Numbered from the stretch's first letter, positions 53,116 to 61,506 are shown. The stretch is 64,000 nt of DNA from Pseudarthrobacter sp. L1SW (GCF_020809045.1 NZ_CP078079.1:62001-126000), one strand, 5' to 3'. Notes: a model not told the origin generated them from the sequence alone. Numbers and translations are program-made.

Positions 53116-53146
53116 GCGTCCCGGAACTTTTGGGATTCCGGGACGC
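53116..53146. terminator. Terminator-like hairpin after the dehydratase gene
   Basis: Perfect 11-bp arms GCGTCCCGGAA and TTCCGGGACGC with a nine-base loop. No T-run follows, but the stability and position (97 bases after the stop) fit an actinobacterial I-shaped terminator. Confidence 0.6.
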
Positions 53147-53570
53147 TTCAACAGGATATGCTGCCGGCGGTGCTGCCTCTCGCTGCGAGGGTAAGTACCT
53201 CAGCCTGACTTTCGACGACGGGCTCCACCCCATCAACACGCCAAAGTTGCTGGCGGTGCTGGAGAAGCACCACTTCAAAGCCACCTTCTGCCTCTGGGGA
53301 GACCATGTGAAGCAGTACCCGGAGATTGTCCACAATATCGCCGGCGCAGGCCACTTACTGTGCAACCACACCATGCACCACGACAACATGGCCGCACGGA
53401 GTCCAGAAGCGATCAGGGCCGATCTCGAGTAGACCAGCGCCGTTATCCGCGAGGCCGTTCCTGACGCGAAAATCGTTTACTTCCGGGCGCCATGCGGAAG
53501 CTGGGGGCAGACGCCGGCGGAGACCGGAGCCAGACTGTCGAAGCCGTCGATCAGGTCATTCCTGAAGTGA
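53130..53570 (+). pseudogene. Polysaccharide deacetylase (NodB domain) remnant
   Basis: The frame encodes NodB-domain pieces: YLSLTFDDGLHPINTPKLL (the catalytic Asp pair), ATFCLWGDHVKQYPE and LCNHTMHHDNM (the HxxxH metal motif). A TAG at 53430 interrupts it. The same frame then continues with VPDAKIVYFRAPCGSWGQTP (the RxPxG-type motif) until TGA at 53568. The final part of the domain is missing or frameshifted. The first codons overlap the terminator hairpin, so the original signal-peptide region has also been lost. Active enzymes remove acetyl groups from chitin, xylan or peptidoglycan. I consider it inactive. Confidence 0.8.
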
Positions 53571-53640
53571 AGTCCGAGGGGTGGCGCTTCGACAGGCCTG
53601 CCCGCCGCGGCTGACATAACCCGGCGGGCAGTCCGGTTGG

Positions 53641-53886
53641 CTAGCCGCGGCGGGTGTAGCTGACTTCCGTCTCGCCTAAGTGTGCCGAGTGCAGTGTCAC
53701 GTAGCTACCCTGGGCCCTGTTCCCGCTACGGGTACCGCTCCCGGGCAGCGAGACGTAGCCGGCCTCGGTGCGGTGTGGGTTGGCCAAGTGGCCGGGCAGG
53801 GTCACGTAGCTGCCTCCGCGGGGTGTCCTGGCGGTGGCGGACGGGGTTGTTTCGAGGGTTACGGGGCGTTCGAGTATCTGAGTCAT
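53641..53886 (-). CDS. Small repeat protein with G-(S/Y)-Y-V-(T/S)-L motifs
   Basis: An 81-residue protein built from short repeats: GGSYVTLPG near residue 25, AGYVSLPGS near 44 and QGSYVTLHS near 60, then EVSYTRRG. AGGAGA lies six bases before the ATG at 53886. No signal peptide or membrane segment is seen. Its Thr/Gly/Arg/Pro-rich spacers suggest disorder between the repeated units. I recall similar YVTLPG-repeat proteins in Arthrobacter relatives, with no known function. Confidence 0.65.
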   Translation of the reverse strand: MTQILERPVTLETTPSATARTPRGGSYVTLPGHLANPHRTEAGYVSLPGSGTRSGNRAQGSYVTLHSAHLGETEVSYTRRG

Positions 53887-54088
53887 GCTGTTCTCCTGGT
53901 GCGTGAGGTTTGGGTGGCTGCCATGCCTGGCCCCTGCCGTTCCCAATTGCTGCTGTCCTGCGGGTGGCCACAGGGGCAATGGGGGTGGGGTTTCGATGCA
54001 GCGCGGGGAGCCGGCGCGTTGGCGCTCGGGGTCTGTTCACCCGCATCCAGCCCTGACAGGGCTTCAGTGGCCTACCTCAACGTTACGG

Positions 54089-54113
54089 CTTATTTTGAGT
54101 GAATCAAAATAAG
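54089..54113. promoter_or_regulatory. AT-rich inverted repeat, possible operator
   Basis: CTTATTTTGA and TCAAAATAAG, ten-base perfect arms with a five-base centre (GTGAA), in a strongly GC-rich region. It lies about 200 bases upstream of the repeat-protein gene and about 50 bases past the alarmone-synthetase stop. It looks more like a regulator site than a terminator. Confidence 0.45.
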
Positions 54114-54136
54114 GTGGCGGAACTCACGGGGGTCAT

Positions 54137-54159
54137 AGCGCGGCGCCCACCGCCGCGCT
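54137..54159. terminator. Terminator-like GC hairpin after the alarmone synthetase gene
   Basis: AGCGCGGCG and CGCCGCGCT, nine-base perfect arms with a five-base loop, starting six bases past the minus-strand stop. No T-run. Confidence 0.5.
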
Positions 54160-54164
54160 GTGCC

Positions 54165-55271
54165 CTACTTCTTTGTCAGCCTGTAGCGCTCGATCTGCCT
54201 CAGCCGCCGCAGGAGGCTGTCCCGCCGGGGGTGCGGGACGGCGTCGGCCGCTTCTGCGGTGAGGTCAATGTGCCTGGTGCCGTACTGCCACAGCAACAGG
54301 TCGTCCAGCAGGCGGTCGGGCCCGGGGGAGTAGCGGTGGTCCAGGGCCCTGCGGACCTCGGTGATGCGGTTGGCACTGAGCAGCCCGGCCAGCTGCATGG
54401 TCTGGTTCAGGCCGTGGGCTGCGAGGAGTTCGGCCGCCCAGCCCCAGTCATCGTCCACCTTGCGGTCAACGTGGGGGAGCAGCGTGCGCCAGACGTCGCG
54501 GATCCGGTTCGGCGTCAGCGGGGCAGCCCCTTCGCCGTCGGCGTCCCAGAAACTCCGGACTTCCTCGTAGCGCTCGTGCAGGTCCGCGAACGCGGTCTCC
54601 ACAGTTTCCAGCATGGCCGCGGTGGCGGTGAACTGCCGGTCGAAGTGGGGTGTCCAGGCCCGCGGGTCCTCGGCCTTGAACCGGATGTCATGCTCGATCT
54701 CGCTCCACGCGTGGGCAAAAATGGTGCGGATCTGGCATTCGAAGAAGTAGCTGCCGTTGGGCACGGCATCAGGATTGAAGACCGACTGGTATTCCTTGAC
54801 GGCCTCGTTCTGGATGGTGCGCAGGATCAGGTGCCGGCTCGAGTAGCCGTAGGTACCCGACTCGATGGAGCCAATGTCCTTTTCCCGGTCCCCGCGGCAG
54901 TCGAAGAGCTGCCGCTGGTGTTTGATGATGTTGGCCACCAGGGCGTTCTCCGCGGGCAGCTTGGTGATAACGCGGATTCCCACCATGTCATTGAGGGTCC
55001 GGAAAGGGTCCGGGAACTTCAGGACCGGGGGTCCGCCCGGCTCCAGGGGTTCCTCGATCCGGGAAATCTTCTCCTTGAACGATTCCACGGTCTTGGTGCG
55101 GCCCGTGACGAACAGCGGCGTCACCTCGGAGTCCTTCAGCATGTCCCGAAGGGTCAGCAGGACGTCCCGCGTGACCAGCTTCAGGGCAGGGCGGACACGC
55201 TCATAGATCTCCACGTTCTGCTCCACGGATTCGCGGAGGCTCGCGTCCAGGCTGTCCCAATGACTCGGCAT
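54165..55271 (-). CDS. (p)ppGpp synthetase (RelA/SpoT-domain alarmone synthetase)
   Basis: A 368-residue protein with a RelA/SpoT synthetase domain in residues about 50-200: TGRTK (56-60), DMVGIRV (95-101), YGYSSRH (141-147), ECQIRT (178-183) and HAWSEIEHD (187-195). No HD hydrolase domain, TGS or ACT domain is seen, so it is monofunctional. The C-terminal 170 residues are helical and not recognised; small alarmone synthetases are usually about 200-250 residues, so this version has an extension. The protein would transfer pyrophosphate from ATP to GTP or GDP. It is monocistronic, with GC and AT-rich hairpins downstream. Confidence 0.9.
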   Translation of the reverse strand: MPSHWDSLDASLRESVEQNVEIYERVRPALKLVTRDVLLTLRDMLKDSEVTPLFVTGRTKTVESFKEKISRIEEPLEPGGPPVLKFPDPFRTLNDMVGIRVITKLPAENALVANIIKHQRQLFDCRGDREKDIGSIESGTYGYSSRHLILRTIQNEAVKEYQSVFNPDAVPNGSYFFECQIRTIFAHAWSEIEHDIRFKAEDPRAWTPHFDRQFTATAAMLETVETAFADLHERYEEVRSFWDADGEGAAPLTPNRIRDVWRTLLPHVDRKVDDDWGWAAELLAAHGLNQTMQLAGLLSANRITEVRRALDHRYSPGPDRLLDDLLLWQYGTRHIDLTAEAADAVPHPRRDSLLRRLRQIERYRLTKK

Positions 55272-55379
55272 GGTTCCAGCTTAGGCGGAGCTCCGGCTGT
55301 GGGCCGCCCACCGCCGCCGCGCCTTCACCGCGTTGCCGGGTGCCGGCTTTCTGATTGGGGAGCATGCCGGGTGAGGCGC

Positions 55380-55706
55380 TCAGGCACCCGGAGGCTGGTA
55401 TTTGATCTCGGCCGCCTTCTGCAGGGCTTCCATCGTTTCTTCAACGCTCATCAGGACGGTTGTCTCAAACGAACTCAAGGCGCCGCCGCCGCTGATGGCC
55501 AGCGCAACGGCAGCCATGGAAACGTTGTCCGGGGCTTCCCAGAGGTTGTAGCCGTCGTGGCTGCCGAAGGCGTACCAGAACCCGTGGAGTTTTCCGCCGA
55601 CGGATTCAATATAGGCCTGCGCGGCTTTTCGCCGGTCTTCGGGATTGTTGATCAGCCGCCCCCAGGTCTCTGGCGTGTAGCTGAACCGTGACAGGTAGAG
55701 AGGCAT
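55380..55706 (-). CDS. GYD domain protein
   Basis: A 108-residue protein of the GYD family: MPLYLSRFSYTPETWGRLI at the start, FWYAFGSHDGYNLWEAPDN with the GYD motif, and SSFETTVLMSVEETMEALQ at the end. The ATG at 55706 has AAAGGA eight bases upstream. The family is small and of unknown function; a dimeric alpha/beta ferredoxin-like fold is usual. It is divergent from the hydrolase gene at 55812. Confidence 0.85.
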   Translation of the reverse strand: MPLYLSRFSYTPETWGRLINNPEDRRKAAQAYIESVGGKLHGFWYAFGSHDGYNLWEAPDNVSMAAVALAISGGGALSSFETTVLMSVEETMEALQKAAEIKYQPPGA

Positions 55707-55811
55707 TTTCCTGTCCTTTCGTCTCCTGCGGGGATGTGGATGGACCCAGAATGGCAGTGTGCCGCCCGGAGGGCAACGGCTTTGTGCGTCATTGCCCGGT
55801 ACGCTCGGCAC

Positions 55812-56612
55812 ATGGTGCAGCGGCATAGGTACAACTACGGCGACGACCCCAGCCAGTGGGGCGAGCTGTTCCTCCCCGGACTGCCCAGCGGTGCGGCGCA
55901 CCGCGGCGTGGTGGTGGTGGTCCACGGCGGCTACTGGCGGTCGAAGTACGGCGCGGAGCTGGGCGAGCCGCTGGCCGCGGACCTTGCCGCGCACGGGTTC
56001 GCCGCCTGGAACCTCGAGTACCGGCGGGTGGGGAACGGCGGCGGCTGGCCCTTTACCTTCCAGGACATCCTTGCGGGCATCGACAAACTGCAGGAGCTCG
56101 CCGGGCATCACGCGTTGGAGCTGGCCAAAGTGGTGGCGCTGGGCCACTCCGCCGGCGGGCACCTGGCAGTATGGGCGGCCGGCTTGGACCGGCTGGGGCA
56201 GCCGGGGTTGGCAGCGGAGCACCGCGCCGTCGGCGCCAACCCCGACGGCGTACGCCTCACCGGCGTGGTCAGCCAGTCCGGCCTGCTCAACCTCGGTGAC
56301 GCGGAGGAACTGAACCTCAGCGATGGTGCCGTGGCCAACCTGCTGGGCGGGCCGTCGTCGGACTTTCCCGGCCGGTACAGGTACGCGGACCCAATGGCTG
56401 CGTTGCCCCTTAGCGTGCCCGTCTTCGCTGTCCATGCAACGGACGACGCCGACGTGCCGCTGGGCATGTCAGTCTCCTATGTGGAGGCGGCCAGGTCCGG
56501 GCCGGTTCCCGCGCAGCTGGTCATGGTGCCCGGCGACCACTTCGCGCTGATCGATCCTGCCGCGGAGGCGTACGTGAAGTGCCGGGAGCTGGTGGCGGAG
56601 CTGCTGGCCTAA
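55812..56612 (+). CDS. Alpha/beta hydrolase (kynurenine-formamidase/esterase-like)
   Basis: A 266-residue hydrolase. Oxyanion-hole motif HGGYWR (38-43), nucleophile S113 in GHSAGGHLAVW, acid in HATDDADVP and histidine in GDHFALI. HGG-type openings are typical of the BD-FAE/carboxylesterase and kynurenine formamidase groups. The ATG at 55812 is followed by a GTG; an earlier in-frame Met at 55734 lies in the promoter region. Substrate unknown; it is not in an obvious operon. Confidence 0.88.
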   Translation: MVQRHRYNYGDDPSQWGELFLPGLPSGAAHRGVVVVVHGGYWRSKYGAELGEPLAADLAAHGFAAWNLEYRRVGNGGGWPFTFQDILAGIDKLQELAGHHALELAKVVALGHSAGGHLAVWAAGLDRLGQPGLAAEHRAVGANPDGVRLTGVVSQSGLLNLGDAEELNLSDGAVANLLGGPSSDFPGRYRYADPMAALPLSVPVFAVHATDDADVPLGMSVSYVEAARSGPVPAQLVMVPGDHFALIDPAAEAYVKCRELVAELLA

Positions 56613-56686
56613 GCCGCGTCGGAGCTGGCGGTCATCGGCGTCATGGTGCTTAGCAACGTGCTGGTCAGCCGGTCCTCTGGCAGAGT

Positions 56687-57634
56687 ATGAGCATGCTCAC
56701 AGTTATAGGCGAAGGCCTCGTCGATGTTGTCCAGCGCGCCTCCGGGATCGAAGCCCACGTGGGCGGCAGCCCTCTGAACGTCGCCGTGGGCCTGGCCCGC
56801 CTCGACCACCCGGTCCAGTTCATCGGCCGCTACGGCCGGGACGCCTACGGCGATTCCGTGGCGGCGCACCTGCGCGCGAGTTCGGTGATGCTTCCCATGG
56901 GGCCGGATGATCTGCCGACCAGTGTTGCCACCGCGCTGATTGACGACGACGGCGCCGCCACCTATACGTTCGACCTCACCTGGCAGCTCCCCGGCATCGC
57001 CGACCGGCTGGCATTCATGCTGCAGGGAACCACCCTGCTGCACACCGGATCGATCGCCACGATGCTGGCGCCCGGCGCCACGGAGGTGCTCGCCGCCGTC
57101 GAATTCGCCCACCCGCACGCTACCATCAGCTTCGACCCCAACTGCCGGCCCAGCATCATCACCGATGTTGCTTACGCGCGCCGCCACGCGGAGAAGTTCG
57201 TGACCCTTTCGGACGTGGTGAAGGCCTCCGACGAAGACCTTGCCTGGCTCTACCCGGACCTGGACGTGCTGGACGCCGCCCGGCGCTGGCTGTCGCTGGG
57301 CGGGACGGAAGGTCCGGCGATGGTGGTGGTCACGCGCGGGGCGGACGGGCCGTGGGGAGTGTGTCGGGCGGGCGAAGCGCAGGTGGAGGCGCCGAAGGTT
57401 GAGGTGGCTGACACCGTGGGCGCTGGGGATTCCTTCATGGCGGCGCTGCTGTCCGGTCTGGTGGACCGCGGCCTGGACGGCGCCCAGAACCGCAAGGACC
57501 TGCGCGAACTTCCGGCAGAGGGGCTGGAGGAGCTGCTGGCCCACGCGGCGAAGGCTGCCGCCGTCACGGTGTCCCGGCCGGGCGCCAACCCGCCGACGCG
57601 CGCTGAACTGAATGGTGTGCCTGTGGAGGATTAG
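56687..57634 (+). CDS. PfkB family carbohydrate kinase (fructokinase-like)
   Basis: A 315-residue sugar kinase. The N-terminal signature VIGEGLVDVV, the substrate-binding VGGSPLNVAVGLARL, and the C-terminal DTVGAGDSFMAALL with the catalytic aspartate (near residue 249) are intact. It phosphorylates a sugar such as fructose or 2-keto-3-deoxygluconate with ATP. It converges on the ThuA-like gene with 17 bases between. In this island it may phosphorylate a released sugar. Confidence 0.92.
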   Translation: MSMLTVIGEGLVDVVQRASGIEAHVGGSPLNVAVGLARLDHPVQFIGRYGRDAYGDSVAAHLRASSVMLPMGPDDLPTSVATALIDDDGAATYTFDLTWQLPGIADRLAFMLQGTTLLHTGSIATMLAPGATEVLAAVEFAHPHATISFDPNCRPSIITDVAYARRHAEKFVTLSDVVKASDEDLAWLYPDLDVLDAARRWLSLGGTEGPAMVVVTRGADGPWGVCRAGEAQVEAPKVEVADTVGAGDSFMAALLSGLVDRGLDGAQNRKDLRELPAEGLEELLAHAAKAAAVTVSRPGANPPTRAELNGVPVED

Positions 57635-57651
57635 GCGGTATTCCCCTTCGC

Positions 57652-58521
57652 TTACCCCTCGTGGTTGTAGTAGGGCCACGGCAGGAAACGTCGCTCGCCG
57701 CGCCGGTCGGGTCCTTCGAGGGTGACCTTGCCCTGCGCAGCCCACTCCACGCCGCGGGGGAACATCCGAAGGAATTCGATCCGCCGGAAGGTGTCTATGT
57801 CGTGGCCGATCGTGATCGTGAAGCTGCGTCCCTCGCCGTAGTTGTTGATCCATGCGAGGGGCTGGAGCGTGTTGATGCCGGGCAGGCCCTCAACGCCCTC
57901 CGCCGGAATGGCCACCGGATAGTGGGACATGGGCCACATCGGTGCGTTCCGGTACGACTCCACGTCGTCAAATACTGAGAGGAGCACCTCCGCACCTTCA
58001 TACAGCTGCACGCCGGTCAGGATGTCGTCCCCCGTCACGGTCCAGGTGCCGCTGATGCCTTCCGTGATGGGGTGGAGCGGCTCGGCGGTCTGCAGCAGGG
58101 CCTCACCCCAGGGCCGCGGGCGCAGCCCGGTGGGAACGCTGAGCTTCGCGCCCCGCATGACGTTGTACTCCTCGGGATAGCCCCAGTCGTCCTCCTGGAC
58201 AGCAGAGCCGTGGAACCAGACGATGCCTTTCCCGTCGTCGTGGACAAACTTCAGCAGGGCCGCGTCGGTTTCAGCGCCGAAACCCACGGCTTTTTCGTGG
58301 TACCCGTCGCGGCCCTCGAACACGATGATGACGACGTCGTATTTGTCGATTACGTCCGCCCCCAGGCCCCGCGGGTCCTCCACGACGCGGACACGGAACT
58401 GGCCCGTGTCCTCCAGCACGCTGGTGAGCCACTGGTTGTGGGCCCGGAAGCTGCGGAACTCGTTGTCGTGCTCGCGGGTCATATGCCCGGAGAGGATGAG
58501 TGCGTTCAGTACTTCAGCCAT
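57652..58521 (-). CDS. ThuA-like protein, second copy
   Basis: A 289-residue ThuA-fold protein, longer than the copy at 44331. Opening NALILSGHMTREHDNEFRSF, then IVWFHGSAVQEDDWGY, MRGAKLSVPTGLRPRPWG, and NAPMWPMSHYPVAIPAEGVEG. I chose the ATG at 58521 (AAAGAGG ten bases upstream); another Met at 58548 has no ribosome-binding site. Divergent from the fused deglycosidase-like gene at 58639. Its likely role is in glycoside or keto-sugar processing. Confidence 0.85.
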   Translation of the reverse strand: MAEVLNALILSGHMTREHDNEFRSFRAHNQWLTSVLEDTGQFRVRVVEDPRGLGADVIDKYDVVIIVFEGRDGYHEKAVGFGAETDAALLKFVHDDGKGIVWFHGSAVQEDDWGYPEEYNVMRGAKLSVPTGLRPRPWGEALLQTAEPLHPITEGISGTWTVTGDDILTGVQLYEGAEVLLSVFDDVESYRNAPMWPMSHYPVAIPAEGVEGLPGINTLQPLAWINNYGEGRSFTITIGHDIDTFRRIEFLRMFPRGVEWAAQGKVTLEGPDRRGERRFLPWPYYNHEG

Positions 58522-58638
58522 GGCATCAATGCCTCTTTCTGTCGCCATCGGAGAGTTAGGGGGAAAGTCTACATACTTTAGTCTAAAACAGACATAATGA
58601 TGTTACGATCGGTGTGCACCTAGAGAGAGTGAGCAACG

Positions 58639-59931
58639 ATGCTTCTCGAAAGAGACCTCATCCAGTCCGTCGGCTTCCGCAACGTCACCGAAGGCGGACG
58701 CACAACCGGCTTCCAGTTCAGGGTCCGAATGCCGTCCTACCGTGGCATGGCGGCCTCCCTCATCGACGGCATCGCCGTCCGGGTAGGCAACCTCGTGGAC
58801 GTCGCCCCTGACATTCCGCTCTGGACCTTCGGCGGGCGGACCTTCACGCTGCAGCAGCTTTGGGAAAGCGACGGCGTCCGCTGGCCCCTCGAGGAGGCCG
58901 CGGTGGTCACGGTTCCGTACGACGGCGGCCTTCCGCAGGGAGTCCATGAGCTCACCATCGAGTTGCGGCTGCGCATGTCCTACATCCCCGTGGAGCACCA
59001 GCCCACCACCCACCGCGTCAGCAGGTCAGTGACCCTGGCTCCGGAGGGCGGGGAGGGCGCGTTCCGCTATGGGGTCTCCCTCTACAGCTACATGGGCGAC
59101 TACGGCACGGTGATGGACCTGGAAACTGCATTGGCGTCCGTCGCCGATACAGGTGCCACCGGCGTCGAAATCCTTGGCGAGGGTCACATCCCCGGCTATC
59201 CGGAACCATCGGCCGCGTGGACCGACACCTGGTTCGGCCTGCTCGAGAAGTACTCCCTGGAGCCCACCAACTACGGCTCCTGGATCGATACCCGCCTACA
59301 CCCGGGACGGAGCATGACCGTTGCCGAGGGCGCCGCGGCCCTCCAGCGGGACCTCCGGCTTGCCCACCGGCTTGGCTTCGGCTTCGTCCGGCCAAAGATC
59401 GGCGTGGTGTCCAGCGACCTGGTTCCGGACCCGATCTGGACCGAATCCGTGGAGCGCTCCCTGGATCTTGCCCACGAGCTCGGGATCATCATCTGCCCCG
59501 AGATCCACTCGCCCACGCCCATCAAACACCCTGTGGTTGACGACTACATCAGCCTGATTGAACGGACCGGAACCAAGAACTTCGGCCTGCTCATCGATAC
59601 CGGCATCTTCCAGGACCGGCCCATCCCGCTGCGGGAAGGCGAGAGCCGCGAAACGCGGCCGGCCTTCCTGGACGGGATCGGCGTCAATCCCGCAGACTTC
59701 GCGGACATCGCCCAGTACGTGGTGTTCATCCAGGCAAAGTTCCACGACATCAATGACCAGCTGGAGGACCAGCAGATCCCGTGGCGCCCCATACTCAAGG
59801 CGCTCAAGGACTCCGGCTACACCGGCTACCTTTCCAGCGAATACGAAGGCGAGCGGACGCCCTGGCGGGCCATCGAGCAGGTGCGTCGCCAGCACGCCCT
59901 GATCCGCCGCATTGCTTCCGAACTCCCCTGA
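58639..59931 (+). CDS. C-glycoside deglycosidase-like fusion: beta-type domain plus TIM barrel (copy 1)
   Basis: A 430-residue two-domain protein. Residues 1 to about 133 match the C-glycoside deglycosidase beta-subunit domain (DUF6379/CGDB): GFQFRVRMPSYRGMAASLI, FGGRTFTLQQLW, LTIELRLRMSYIPV. Residues about 143-425 form a xylose-isomerase-like TIM barrel: GVEILGEG (E177), CPEIHSP (E288), LLIDTGIF (D320), IQAKFHD (Q365) and LSSEYEG (E401). In known enzymes the alpha (TIM) and beta parts are separate subunits; here they are one chain. The known reaction cleaves C-C glycosidic bonds of 3-keto-C-glycosides. AGAGAGAG-type purine run precedes the ATG. Substrate inferred, not shown. Confidence 0.8.
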   Translation: MLLERDLIQSVGFRNVTEGGRTTGFQFRVRMPSYRGMAASLIDGIAVRVGNLVDVAPDIPLWTFGGRTFTLQQLWESDGVRWPLEEAAVVTVPYDGGLPQGVHELTIELRLRMSYIPVEHQPTTHRVSRSVTLAPEGGEGAFRYGVSLYSYMGDYGTVMDLETALASVADTGATGVEILGEGHIPGYPEPSAAWTDTWFGLLEKYSLEPTNYGSWIDTRLHPGRSMTVAEGAAALQRDLRLAHRLGFGFVRPKIGVVSSDLVPDPIWTESVERSLDLAHELGIIICPEIHSPTPIKHPVVDDYISLIERTGTKNFGLLIDTGIFQDRPIPLREGESRETRPAFLDGIGVNPADFADIAQYVVFIQAKFHDINDQLEDQQIPWRPILKALKDSGYTGYLSSEYEGERTPWRAIEQVRRQHALIRRIASELP

Positions 59932-59963
59932 CCATTTCCTTCTGCCAGCAAAGAGATACAGCC

Positions 59964-61442
59964 ATGCCAAACGGACTTCTTGACGAATCGAGCCTCCGCA
60001 CCCACCCCGAGGGCCTCGCGCTGGCCCTCACGCTTCCCTGGTACCGGAGCCTGTGGCTCTCCTCTGTTTCCAGCCTCCGGCTTTTTGTGGACGGCGTCGA
60101 GGTACCCGCGGAGGACCTGTCGCTGGAACTGGGCGGCGTCCGCTATGCGGTTCCGGACCTCCCGGCCCAAAGCGAAACTCTCTGGTACCTCCAGGAGCAC
60201 CCCCTGCTCATCACCAGGAGGGACACCCCGGTGTCCCTTGGAGGGCAGCACACGGTCCAGCTCATCGGAGAACTGCGCCTGCCCTACATGCAGATCGCCC
60301 CGGGCCGGGACGGCGGCCCTGGAATGTATGTCCCCAACTTCGTCAACCAGACGCTGGAGCTGATAGTCACCGACAAACCGGCACCGGCCCCTGCACGGAC
60401 GACGGCGGTCACTCCGCCTCCGCCTAAGGCCGACGACGATCCGTTCTCGCTCGGGCTCACGCTGTACTCCGCCAGCGCCGAATTCCGGGCCGGCTGGTAC
60501 GACTTTGACGGCCTGCTCAACCGTGTGGCGGAACTCGGCATTGGTCCGGGTATTGAGATCGTTGCCTCCCAGGTCCTTCCCACATACCCAAACGTGACGG
60601 ATGACTTTGCCCGGTCCTGGCACCAGGCCTTTGACAAACACGGCTTCACCGCCAGCTCGTTTGGTGCCAACCTGGACATGGGCCGGCGCCGTGACCGGGA
60701 CATGACACCGGACGAGGAGTACGAGTTCACTGAAAGGCTCTTCCACGGCGCCAGGAAACTCGGCTTCCCGCTGGTCCGCATCCAGAGCGCCAAACCCGAA
60801 CTGCTCCGCCGGCTTTTGCCGTTGGCCGAGGACCTGGAGCTCAAGCTGGCCTACGAGATCCATGCACCCCTCGGACCCAACTCGCCGGAAATCATGAAGG
60901 TGCGCGACGTCTACGCGGACCTTGACTCGCCGCTGCTGGGCTTTGTGGCCGACTTCTCCTCCACCATGCACAGCATGTCTCCGACGCTCCTGCGGGCTGT
61001 CCGCCGAGCCGGGCTCGATGACGAGGCCGTCCACACACTGCAGTCCATTTGGGCTACTGACGCCCCAATGCGGGCAAGGCAGGAGGAGTTCATCGGCTAC
61101 CTGCGGGGCCGGGACTTTGACCCGGCGCGCCTTGGTTCGTTCGCGCATTTGGCCTTCAACATGCATGGGCATGTCAGCCCCAAGGATTGGGCGGACATCA
61201 TGCCGCAGATCATGCACGTCCACGCAAAGTTCTACGACGTCGACGAGCAGGGCAACGAGCCGGCCATCGACTATCCGGAACTCGTCCGGGTGTTCGTCGA
61301 GGGCGGCTACCGCGGCTACTGGTCGAGTGAGTGGGAGGGCCACGCCTTCGCCGAGCTCGGCGAGGTGGATCCGCTGCTCCTGGTCCGCAAGCAGCACGAC
61401 CTCATCCGCAAGAGCATGCGGTCGGCGTTGGCATCCGCCTGA
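59964..61442 (+). CDS. C-glycoside deglycosidase-like fusion: beta-type domain plus TIM barrel (copy 2)
   Basis: A 492-residue protein of the same design as the preceding gene. Beta-type domain about 15-138 (LTLPWYRSLWLSSVSSLRLF, RLPYMQIAPG, GMYVPNFVNQ), Pro/Ala linker about 139-157, then a TIM barrel 160-485 with E198, E298 (AYEIHAP), D330 (FVADFS), H420 (HVHAKF) and E456 (SSEWEG). The metal-type histidine H420 is present, whereas copy 1 has glutamine at the matching place. Starts 32 bases after copy 1; probably one transcript. It may form a heteromer with copy 1 or act on a different glycoside. A strong terminator follows. Confidence 0.8.
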   Translation: MPNGLLDESSLRTHPEGLALALTLPWYRSLWLSSVSSLRLFVDGVEVPAEDLSLELGGVRYAVPDLPAQSETLWYLQEHPLLITRRDTPVSLGGQHTVQLIGELRLPYMQIAPGRDGGPGMYVPNFVNQTLELIVTDKPAPAPARTTAVTPPPPKADDDPFSLGLTLYSASAEFRAGWYDFDGLLNRVAELGIGPGIEIVASQVLPTYPNVTDDFARSWHQAFDKHGFTASSFGANLDMGRRRDRDMTPDEEYEFTERLFHGARKLGFPLVRIQSAKPELLRRLLPLAEDLELKLAYEIHAPLGPNSPEIMKVRDVYADLDSPLLGFVADFSSTMHSMSPTLLRAVRRAGLDDEAVHTLQSIWATDAPMRARQEEFIGYLRGRDFDPARLGSFAHLAFNMHGHVSPKDWADIMPQIMHVHAKFYDVDEQGNEPAIDYPELVRVFVEGGYRGYWSSEWEGHAFAELGEVDPLLLVRKQHDLIRKSMRSALASA

Positions 61443-61458
61443 CTGCTGCCCTCGAACC

Positions 61459-61506
61459 AAACGCCTCGGTGCCCGTCCGTTCAGCCGGCCGGGCACCGAG
61501 GCGTTT
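61459..61506. terminator. Bidirectional terminator between convergent genes
   Basis: Perfect 17-bp arms (61459-61475 and 61490-61506) with a 14-base loop; AAA at the left end and TTT at the right end give short A/T flanks. The right arm overlaps the LysR stop codon. It would stop transcription from both the deglycosidase-like pair and the LysR gene. Confidence 0.85.

Noticed and set aside
53887..54164. Small open frames between the repeat protein and the alarmone synthetase
   Set aside because: They are out of phase with any signal. The region is better explained by the hairpins at 54089 and 54137.
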